16,541 bases of DNA from UBA7378 sp049611805 (GTDB lineage: Bacteria; Pseudomonadota; Alphaproteobacteria; RS24), in NCBI GenBank assembly GCA_049611805.1, contig JBMZAX010000021.1, positions 1 to 16,541 on the forward strand, in the 5' to 3' direction. The notes beneath the pieces are model-generated. The model searched no databases. It saw only the letters and a list, made by a program, of their open reading frames with translations, and had not been told where the DNA came from. How positions within the stretch are numbered: the stretch's first letter is position 1; each line of letters opens with the position of its first letter. The translations under genes were made by a program, and so were the position numbers. This document shows, piece after piece, positions 6,016 to 12,122 of the stretch.

Positions 6016-6698
6016 ATGCGTATTCTGTTTATTGATGATGATGTCGTGTTTTCCAATGCCCTCAGCGAAATGCTTGAGGAGCAAATAATCAGGTCGATCA
6101 GGCCGAAAGCGGCGAAAGCGGCATTGAACTGGCCGATATTTACGATTATCAGGCCATTGTTCTGGATCTCGGCCTGCCGGATATGACTGGCAGCGACGTG
6201 CTGAGCGAATTGCGCAAAAATGGCGACCAAACGCCGGTTATCGTCTTGTCCGTTCAGACCGAGATTGAGGCACGGCTGACCTGCCTGAATTTGGGGGCCG
6301 ATGATTATCTGACCAAGCCCGTTCATTCCAAGGAACTGGTCGCGCGGCTTGAAGCGCTGGTGCGCCGGGCCAATGGTCACTGCGAAAATGTGCTGGAATT
6401 TGGCGAGCTCACGCTGGATTTGCACGCGCGTCAGGCCTGCGTTCATGGCCGCCCGCTCGATCTGACCAATAAGGAATATCAGATGCTGGAACTTTTGTGC
6501 CTGCGCAGCGGTCGGGTTGTCAGCAAGGAAACTTTTCTCGACCATCTCTATGGCGGCATTGACGAGCCGGAAATGAAGATTATCGACGTTTTCATCTGCA
6601 AATTGCGCAAGAAAATCAGTCGTGAAACGCAAGATGCCGCCCTGATCGAGACGGTTTGGGGGCGCGGCTATCGGGTGAATGCGGAGGCCGTTGCCTGA
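6016..6698 (+). pseudogene. CtrA-like OmpR/PhoB-type response regulator, frameshifted
   Basis: An alphaproteobacterial regulator with receiver and winged-helix domains. The first frame starts at ATG 6016 (GGGAG six bases upstream) with MRILFIDDD and stops at 6184. The second frame resumes at about 6084 and runs to 6698. Adding one A to the AAA run at 6083-6085 joins them into 227 residues and places the phospho-acceptor in IVLDLGLPDM at D51, the CtrA number. The DNA-binding part has the CtrA hallmark KEYQMLELL, then HLYGGIDEPE and KIIDVFICKLRKK, and ends ETVWGRGYRV. The receiver is more diverged than in true CtrA (LSVQTEIEARLTCLN), so it could be a second CtrA-like paralogue. As it stands, only a receiver-less fragment from 6183 could be made. 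A sequencing error in a homopolymer is quite possible. Confidence 0.88.
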
Positions 6699-6776
6699 TT
6701 ACAGAGGTCTGATTATCGGAACCGGATCGAAACCAAGCGGTTGTGTCAGGGGCCTTGCAAGTGGTAAGCACAGCGC

Positions 6777-7616
6777 ATGACCCCGACACCGCTTCCCTTC
6801 GACCCCCACGAAACCGCTTTTATGCGAGCCCTGTGCATCGCGGCACTCGAAGCCGGTGCCCGCATTATGGAGCATTATAAAAACGGCGTTGAGGCGGAAG
6901 AAAAATCGGATAAATCGCCGGTCACGCAAGCTGACCGGGACGCCGAAGACCTTATTGAGCGCGCACTGGCCGCGCTTGCTCCGGATATCCAGATGATTGG
7001 GGAAGAGGCATGTTCCAAGCGTGTACCCGACAGGCTGGCACCGCATTTTTTCCTCGTTGACCCGCTGGACGGCACGCGGGACTTTGTTGCCAAACGCAAG
7101 GATTTCACCGTCAATATCGGCCTGATATCCGGTGTCGCGCCGGTGGCGGGCGTGATTTACGCGCCGGTTCACGAAAAATTGTATTTTTCCGGCCCGAACA
7201 GCGCCTTCATGCTGCCCATTGCACCCGGTGATGCACTCGATATGGCGCAGGCACAAGCCTTGCGCGTCGGGCCATTTCCCGATAACGGGCTGGGGGTTCT
7301 CGCCAGCCGCTCGCACCGCGACAAGCAAACCGATGCACTCATCAAACGCCTGCATGTGCGCGATGTCATACCGGCGGCATCTTCGTATAAATTCTGCCTG
7401 TTGGCGGAGGGGCGGGCCGATCTTTATCCGCGTCATGGCCGCACCATGGAGTGGGACACGGCCGCAGGCCACGCCATTTTAAACGCCGCGGGCGGCATTG
7501 TAACTCGCGAAGACGGCTCACCGCTTGAATATGGCAAGCTGGAGCGCGCTTTGGACAACCCATCTTTTATTGCGGCAGCGCATGCTAACTGGCAAGATGC
7601 TTTACGAATCAAATAG
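6777..7616 (+). CDS. cysQ: 3'(2'),5'-bisphosphate nucleotidase CysQ
   Basis: 279 residues of the inositol monophosphatase superfamily. CysQ hydrolyses 3'-phosphoadenosine 5'-phosphate, the by-product of PAPS-dependent sulfate assimilation and sulfation, to AMP and phosphate in the cytoplasm. Seen: metal ligands GEE (75-77), DPLDGTRDF (95-103) and EWDTAAGHAIL (225-235), and the segment FTVNIGLISG typical of CysQ. TMEWDTAAGH, rather than the WDxxAG of IMPases, favours CysQ over SuhB or HisN. The start at 6777 has only a weak purine-rich upstream region (AAGTGGTAAG). It lies 78 bases after the CtrA-like gene and 10 bases before eipA, so cysQ and eipA are likely co-transcribed. Confidence 0.9.
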   Translation: MTPTPLPFDPHETAFMRALCIAALEAGARIMEHYKNGVEAEEKSDKSPVTQADRDAEDLIERALAALAPDIQMIGEEACSKRVPDRLAPHFFLVDPLDGTRDFVAKRKDFTVNIGLISGVAPVAGVIYAPVHEKLYFSGPNSAFMLPIAPGDALDMAQAQALRVGPFPDNGLGVLASRSHRDKQTDALIKRLHVRDVIPAASSYKFCLLAEGRADLYPRHGRTMEWDTAAGHAILNAAGGIVTREDGSPLEYGKLERALDNPSFIAAAHANWQDALRIK

Positions 7617-7626
7617 GAGATGAGAT

Positions 7627-8244
7627 TTGCTCGGGACAAACCCTATCGGCTTGTTTAAGTCTTCATTTCCACGCCTTCGCCAGCTTTTTGCCCTTCTGAT
7701 TTGCGGGTTTTTGCTGAGTGCGCCGGCAACCCACGCGCAAAACCGGTTCCCGCCCAAAGTTGAAGATTTTTCCGAAAGCACGCTTGTCATTTCTGCGGCC
7801 AAATATCTGGGCACGACAGCCGAGTCGATGGCCGAAATCATGGACAGGGTGTTCAGCCAATATGGTATTCCCGACGCGATTATCCGCGGCGAGGAGGTCA
7901 GTGCCGCCGTGGTGTTTGGCCTGCGATATGGCCGGGGTACGCTGGAAATGCGCAGTGGCGCGCAGCACCCGATTTACTGGCGTGGCCCCTCGGCGGGCGT
8001 CGATACGGGCGGCAATGCCGCCAAAAGCTTCACGCTTGTTTACGGCGTCCAGAATGTTGAAGAGGTTTACAGTCGCTTTGGCGGTGTTGACGGGTCCGCC
8101 TTTTATCTGGGCGGCGTGGCGGTCAATTATCTGCAACGCGACGATATCGTCATGGCACCCATGCGCGCCGGCGTTGGCTTGCGCGCCGGTGTCAGCATCG
8201 GATATTTGAAATTCACGCGCGAGAGCGGCTGGTTTCCGTTTTAG
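7627..8244 (+). CDS. eipA: DUF1134 / EipA-type periplasmic envelope-integrity protein
   Basis: 205 residues with a signal peptide (hydrophobic LFALLICGFLLSA after RLRQ; cleavage near THAQ, residue 37). The mature domain has the DUF1134 signatures: AKYLGTTAESMAEIM, then GEEVSAAVVFGLRYGRGTLEM, YWRGPSAGVDTGGNAAK, and VNYLQRDDIVMAPMRAGVGLRAG with GYLKFTR near the end. In Brucella abortus EipA is a soluble periplasmic beta-barrel needed for envelope integrity. The start is TTG at 7627, chosen because AGGAG (7616-7620) sits seven bases upstream; the ATG at 7620 is in another frame that stops quickly. It follows cysQ by 10 bases and converges on the hydrolase gene 15 bases later. Confidence 0.9.
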   Translation: MLGTNPIGLFKSSFPRLRQLFALLICGFLLSAPATHAQNRFPPKVEDFSESTLVISAAKYLGTTAESMAEIMDRVFSQYGIPDAIIRGEEVSAAVVFGLRYGRGTLEMRSGAQHPIYWRGPSAGVDTGGNAAKSFTLVYGVQNVEEVYSRFGGVDGSAFYLGGVAVNYLQRDDIVMAPMRAGVGLRAGVSIGYLKFTRESGWFPF

Positions 8245-8259
8245 CCGCGCGTTTTCCGA

Positions 8260-9186
8260 CTATCGATTTTCAATAAAGCCGGCATAGAGCGCGGCGAGTT
8301 CATCAGCGCGACCATAAGAGAAAAAATGCCCGCCGGTAAATTCATGCGTATCGGCATTGTCATAAACCGCAATGGCCGCCCGCACCTGCGCGACCGGAAT
8401 TTCAGGGTCATCTTCGGCATAGGCAAAATGCACCGGTATATCGGCCGCGGCAATCGCGCGATGGTCGTCCATGCGGTCGGACAGCGCGTCGCCCGTAATC
8501 ATTTGCGCCATCATGCGCTCAGTACCCCGCACCGCGAACTGGCCTTTGAAATGCGCCATCAGCGCACGGCCGGCTTCGGTTTCGGGGCTGAAACTCTCAC
8601 CGCGTTCAATGATTGCCGGAATGGTATAAAACCGCGCCAGCAACGGCCCGACAACGGGCAGGCGCGCCACCAACAGCCCGCGCGAGACATTGGCACCGCC
8701 AATCAACGGCACTTGCAGGCCCAGCGTGGCAACCCTGTCGGAATGCACGGCGGCAAAGCGGGTGACAATCGCCCCGCCCAGCGACACGCCGTAAAGATGG
8801 GCCTGTTCAATTTCCAGATGATCCATCAGCTCCGCAAGCTGTTTGCGCATAAGATCAATCGTAAACGGCGCGCGCGTGCGGTCGGAAAATCCGCGCCCAT
8901 ATTGGTCATACAACACCACCCTGAAGCCCGCCGCCACAAACGGCGCGGCATAGTCCTGATAGGTCATTGAGCCAAGCGTTGCGCCATGCACCAGAATGAT
9001 CGCCGGTGCGGCAACCGGCCCATAGGTTTGATACGCCGTGGTGCCATGGCTTAAGTCGGCGGTTTCATAGCCCGACCCGTCGCGGAAGCCCTCCGCGTTC
9101 ACGGTTTCACGATTGGCCGCCAAATAGGCGGCATAAACCCCGCCAATGGCCAAAACCAGAAGGCCTGCGATAATTTTAAGTGTCAT
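8260..9186 (-). CDS. Membrane-anchored alpha/beta hydrolase
   Basis: 308 residues. Residues 4-24 form one hydrophobic segment (signal anchor or uncleaved signal), placing the catalytic domain outside the cytoplasm. Seen: oxyanion-hole HG at 67-68, YDQYGRGFSDR at 94-103, nucleophile elbow GVSLGG with S135, acid in YAEDDPE (D259 or D260), and H287 in TGGHFF. A helical lid lies between about 165 and 240. Substrate is unknown; the architecture fits esterases, lipases and C-C hydrolases alike. The ribosome binding site is weak (GGGGAA). It lies 30 bases downstream of the DUF6476-like gene on the same strand. Confidence 0.88.
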   Translation of the reverse strand: MTLKIIAGLLVLAIGGVYAAYLAANRETVNAEGFRDGSGYETADLSHGTTAYQTYGPVAAPAIILVHGATLGSMTYQDYAAPFVAAGFRVVLYDQYGRGFSDRTRAPFTIDLMRKQLAELMDHLEIEQAHLYGVSLGGAIVTRFAAVHSDRVATLGLQVPLIGGANVSRGLLVARLPVVGPLLARFYTIPAIIERGESFSPETEAGRALMAHFKGQFAVRGTERMMAQMITGDALSDRMDDHRAIAAADIPVHFAYAEDDPEIPVAQVRAAIAVYDNADTHEFTGGHFFSYGRADELAALYAGFIENR

Positions 9187-9202
9187 TTTTATTATTCCCC
9201 GT

Positions 9203-9237
9203 TTAATCGACTTTACTTAATCGTTTTTGTTTAATCG
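9203..9237. repeat. Three TTAATCG repeats at exact 14-base spacing
   Basis: TTAATCG occurs at 9203-9209, 9217-9223 and 9231-9237. Two copies are the last codons and stop of the DUF6476-like gene; the third lies in the 30-base gap before the hydrolase start. They could be a binding array for the hydrolase promoter or a by-product of duplicated Arg-Leu and Asp-stop codons. Confidence 0.55.
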
Positions 9238-9582
9238 AATGCGCCCGCGTTCTTCACCGCGGCGTGGGTCGAGCAGAATAAGCATGGTGCCGCGCCCATC
9301 GCGCACGCGCACAATAATGCGCCCGTCGGCGGCGATAATATCGTCAATCTCGCCGCCCGCCGGCAGTTGAATTTGCGTTTCGCCGAAGCCGGGCTTAACC
9401 GGAACATTGTTTTCGGGGTCGCTGACGCGCTTGATAATCGTGCCGACAACAATCGCCACCCCTCCGACCAGAATAACGCCCAGCGTGATAACCACAATCA
9501 GCAGCGTGCGGACATAGCGCGAGCGCGCGCCCGCGCCCTCTTCGGTTTCACCATCGGGCGGGTTTTGTGTATGGTCAGTCAT
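9217..9582 (-). CDS. DUF6476-like single-pass membrane protein
   Basis: 121 residues. A short acidic cytoplasmic N-terminus is followed by one strong membrane segment (about 28-50, LLIVVITLGVILVGGVAIVVG). After it come about 70 residues with the pattern QLPAGGEIDDIIAADGRIIVRVRDGRG and LILLDPRRGEERGRIRL, resembling a single beta-propeller-like repeat. Proteins of this architecture sit divergent from rluD in many alphaproteobacteria, which supports the assignment. Function is unknown. The ATG at 9582 is chosen; a GTG at 9600 would put the start inside rluD. No good ribosome binding site is visible, so translation may be leaderless. Confidence 0.72.
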   Translation of the reverse strand: MTDHTQNPPDGETEEGAGARSRYVRTLLIVVITLGVILVGGVAIVVGTIIKRVSDPENNVPVKPGFGETQIQLPAGGEIDDIIAADGRIIVRVRDGRGTMLILLDPRRGEERGRIRLNKND

Positions 9583-10588
9583 GGTCGGTTCAGCCCCCAC
9601 GCAAATATGCTTTCAGATACGCGCCGAAGATGACGGCACGCGCCTTGACAAGATACTGGCACAGAACGCGCCGGAAATCAGCCGTGCGCGCTTGCAGGCG
9701 CTTGTCAAATCGGGTGCCTGCACCGCGACACGCAACAACAAGGCCGCCACGATAAAAGACCCGGCCTGGCGGGTCAAACCGGATGACGAGATTGCGCTTA
9801 TCGTGCCGCCGCCGGCTGAAACCGCCATTACCGGCGAGGCGATTACGCTGGATATTCTGCACGAAGACGACCAGCTCATCGTGCTCAACAAGCCGGCCGG
9901 CATGGTGGTGCATCCCGCGCCCGGCAATCGTGAGGCGACACTCGTCAATGCGCTCATCGCCCATTGCGGCGACACGCTGTCGGGCATTGGCGGGGAAAAG
10001 CGCCCCGGCATTGTCCACCGGCTCGACAAGGACACAAGCGGCGTCATGGTGGCGGCCAAAACCGATGCCGCGCATCTCTCGCTCAGCGCGCAATTTGCCG
10101 CCCATGGCCGCGACGGGCGCATGCAGCGCAGCTATCAGGCGCTGGTGTGGGGCACGCCCCTGCCCGGCCTCGGCAAGGTGGATGCGCCGCTTGCGCGCGC
10201 GCCGCACAACCGCCGGAAAATGGCCGTTTCGACGCATGAAAGCGCGCGCCACGCCGTCACCCATTATCAGGTGCAGGAGAGCTTTCTGGACGGGCAGGTC
10301 ACGCGCCTTGCCTGCCATTTGGAGACCGGCCGCACGCACCAAATTCGCGTGCATATGGCGCATATCGGCCACCCCGTGCTGGGCGACCCGCTTTACGGCG
10401 CGGGCATGAAAAGCCGCACCAGCCACCTTGATGATGCCGCCACCGCCGCGCTGGAGGCGCTGGCCCGCCAAGCCCTGCACGCTGCGGTTCTGGGCTTTGA
10501 GCATCCGGCCACGGGCGCGCGCATGGATTTTGAGGCCCCGCTGCCGGCGGATATGGCGCGCCTGCTGGCGGCGCTGGAAAATGCGTGA
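9581..10588 (+). CDS. rluD: RluA/RluD-family 23S rRNA pseudouridine synthase
   Basis: 335 residues. An S4 RNA-binding domain (about 14-75, DDGTRLDKIL and SRARLQALVKSG) precedes the pseudouridine synthase domain. The catalytic Asp is D149 in HRLDKDTSG. Other family blocks are VLNKPAGMVVHPAPGN (101-116), RSYQALVWG and ETGRTHQIRVHMAHIGHPVLGDPLYG. RluD modifies U1911, U1915 and U1917 of helix 69 in E. coli. The S4 domain and rpoH linkage favour RluD-type, but the sites modified here are inferred. The ATG at 9581 is the only Met before the S4 domain; its bases overlap the divergent start codon at 9582. rpoH follows 56 bases after the stop. Confidence 0.92.
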   Translation: MVGSAPTQICFQIRAEDDGTRLDKILAQNAPEISRARLQALVKSGACTATRNNKAATIKDPAWRVKPDDEIALIVPPPAETAITGEAITLDILHEDDQLIVLNKPAGMVVHPAPGNREATLVNALIAHCGDTLSGIGGEKRPGIVHRLDKDTSGVMVAAKTDAAHLSLSAQFAAHGRDGRMQRSYQALVWGTPLPGLGKVDAPLARAPHNRRKMAVSTHESARHAVTHYQVQESFLDGQVTRLACHLETGRTHQIRVHMAHIGHPVLGDPLYGAGMKSRTSHLDDAATAALEALARQALHAAVLGFEHPATGARMDFEAPLPADMARLLAALENA

Positions 10589-10599
10589 GCCCCACCACC

Positions 10600-10627
10600 C
10601 TTTAAAATATGCCTCAACCCCCTATAT
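10600..10627 (+). promoter_or_regulatory. Sigma-32-like promoter upstream of rpoH
   Basis: CTTTAA (10600-10605), 13 bases, then CCCCTATAT (10619-10627) resembles the heat-shock consensus CTTGAA-N13-17-CCCCATNT. The start would fall near 10634, only about 10 bases before the rpoH ATG at 10645, so the ribosome binding site GGAGGAG (10633-10639) would be at or near the 5' end. Autoregulated sigma-32 promoters in front of rpoH are known in Caulobacter. The close spacing lowers confidence. Confidence 0.4.
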
Positions 10628-10644
10628 CTGGTGGAGGAGACAAA

Positions 10645-11610
10645 ATGGCAGAAGACAAAACCAAAGCGGTCGCCCCCACAAAAACATCGGCGACCCCCTC
10701 ATCTACAGCATTGGCCCCGGCCCCCTCGCCGGAGGGCAGCCTGTCGCGCTATCTCGCGGAAATTCGCAAATTTCCCATTTTGGAAGCGCAGGAAGAATAT
10801 GAGCTGGCGCGCGACTATGCCGAGAAAGGCAATGTCAAAGCCGCGCACACGCTCGTCACCAGCCATTTGCGGCTGGTCGCCAAAATCGCCATGGGCTATC
10901 GCGGCTACGGCCTGCCGATTGGCGAGGTGATTTCCGAAGGCAATGTGGGGCTGATGCAGGCGGTCAAGAAATTCGATGCCGAGCGCGGCTTCCGCCTTGC
11001 CACCTATGCCATGTGGTGGATTCGCGCCTCGATACAGGAATATATTTTGCGCTCATGGTCGCTGGTCAAAATCGGCACCACGGCGGCGCAAAAAAAGCTG
11101 TTTTTCAACCTGCGGCGGCTGAAAGGCGAGATCAACGCCATTGACGGCGGCGCCATGACGCCCGAACAGGTGGCCGAAATTGCCGACCGCCTCGGCGTGC
11201 AGGAAAATGAAGTGGAAATGATGGACGGGCGCATGTCCACGGGCGACCAGTCGTTAAACGCGCCGATGCGCGGGCGCGGCAGCAGTGACAATATGGGGGG
11301 CGAAGATGGCGGCGAGTGGCAGGACTGGCTGGAAGACAGCGCCGACAGCCAGGAAACCGTGCTGGCCGAGACCGACGAGCTGGACGCGCGCCGGCAATTG
11401 CTGATGGCCGCATTGGCAACGCTGAACGAGCGCGAGGCCGCCATTTTGCAGGCCCGCCGCCTGCAGGACGAGCCCGAAACGCTGGAACAACTCAGCGAAA
11501 AATTCGGCGTCAGCCGCGAACGCATCCGCCAGATTGAAGCCCGCGCCTTTGAAAAACTCCGCACCGCCATGACCGAACAGGCCGAAGAACAGGGGCTGAT
11601 TGAGGGTTAG
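10645..11610 (+). CDS. rpoH: Heat-shock sigma factor RpoH (sigma-32)
   Basis: 321 residues. It directs RNA polymerase to chaperone and protease genes after heat stress. After a 30-residue Ala/Pro/Thr-rich N-terminus come region 1.2 (SLSRYLAEIRKFPIL) and region 2 (about 67-135, including EGNVGLMQAVKKFD and YAMWWIRASIQEYILRSWS). The RpoH box QKKLFFNLR (149-157) separates RpoH from RpoD-like factors. Region 4.2 (LSEKFGVSRERIRQIEARAFEKLR) lies near the C-terminus. The ATG at 10645 follows GGAGGAGACAAA; the earlier frame start at 10609 adds residues outside the family and overlaps the promoter. The stop codon directly abuts the stop of the opposing HNH gene. Confidence 0.97.
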   Translation: MAEDKTKAVAPTKTSATPSSTALAPAPSPEGSLSRYLAEIRKFPILEAQEEYELARDYAEKGNVKAAHTLVTSHLRLVAKIAMGYRGYGLPIGEVISEGNVGLMQAVKKFDAERGFRLATYAMWWIRASIQEYILRSWSLVKIGTTAAQKKLFFNLRRLKGEINAIDGGAMTPEQVAEIADRLGVQENEVEMMDGRMSTGDQSLNAPMRGRGSSDNMGGEDGGEWQDWLEDSADSQETVLAETDELDARRQLLMAALATLNEREAAILQARRLQDEPETLEQLSEKFGVSRERIRQIEARAFEKLRTAMTEQAEEQGLIEG

Positions 11611-11916
11611 TTAGGGCAGAGGCCAGTACTCAACAGCCCAATCAGCTAATTCCTGACCTCGCTTTTTCATCGCTTCGGGATTCCATTCATTGTGCTGTTC
11701 ATAGAACTCACGAGACGCTTTGTACATTGAGTCCCTCGTTACAACTTCCTTTTTCTCATCGAAGGATTTTTGTCCTAAATGACTATTCATACCTCGCTCA
11801 ACGGGCAAAAGATTAGCGAAGCAATTTACCAATTCTCTATGTTGCGATTTAGAAAAACTTCTTTCCCATTCTGGGGTCAGCTTTTGCGGCAAAACATGTT
11901 CAATTTCTGCCTTCAT
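11611..11916 (-). CDS. Standalone DUF1524/HNH (GmrSD C-terminal-like) protein
   Basis: 101 residues matching the C-terminal DUF1524 domain of GmrSD/DUF262-type restriction proteins: IEHVLPQ with H7 (first HNH residue), ELVNCFANLLP (N35), MNSHLGQKSFDEKK (N44, F52, K55-K56), and the ending EWNPEAMKKRGQELADWAVEYWPLP. The full proteins are 500-700 residues with an N-terminal DUF262 ParB-like domain, which is missing. A TAA stop lies directly before the ATG in the same frame, so the ORF is closed upstream. No good ribosome binding site is visible. The sequence is AT-richer, with codon use unlike its neighbours, indicating horizontal origin. It may be a remnant or a small autonomous nuclease. Confidence 0.75.
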   Translation of the reverse strand: MKAEIEHVLPQKLTPEWERSFSKSQHRELVNCFANLLPVERGMNSHLGQKSFDEKKEVVTRDSMYKASREFYEQHNEWNPEAMKKRGQELADWAVEYWPLP

Positions 11917-11969
11917 TTAGATAATTGAAATGGTGAAAACGCGCATACACCCATCTCGGCAGGCGGGTG

Positions 11970-12122
11970 CTTATACTCCATTTCGCTGTTCACTGCGCGA
12001 AACAGCTTCATCGGGATGCCGCTACGCGGGGCAAGGCAGGCTAAGGCTCACTTTCGTTCGCCAAGCCTTTTTAGCCAATGCGGGCTGGGCTTTCCCCAAA
12101 GGGAAAGCGAGCCCTTATACTC
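11970..12122. repeat. Hairpin-rich intergenic element bounded by CTTATACTC
   Basis: The 9-bp direct repeat CTTATACTC (11970-11978 and 12114-12122) brackets about 135 bases containing consecutive hairpins. These are GCTGTT/AACAGC (11985-11990 / 12001-12006), GGCTAA-GGCT / AGCC-TTT-TTAGCC (12039-12048 / 12064-12076) and CTTTCCC/GGGAAAG near 12087-12114. The right repeat covers the first base pairs of the purA stop codon. No convincing gene lies here. The layout suggests a dispersed intergenic repeat or small mobile remnant; the copy number in the genome is unknown. Confidence 0.45.
12087..12114 (-). terminator. Hairpin downstream of purA
   Basis: Read leftward after the purA stop, GGGC and GCTTTCCC pair with GGGAAAGCCC around a TTTG loop, a stable stem 6-30 bases past the stop. 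No T-run follows directly, so it may act as a 3' end stabiliser or factor-assisted terminator. Confidence 0.4.

Noticed and set aside
6104..6121. Tandem GAAAGCGGC in the CtrA-like receiver as a repeat element
   Set aside because: Two copies only, encoding Glu-Ser-Gly twice in frame where CtrA has a similar loop; not a cause of the frameshift.
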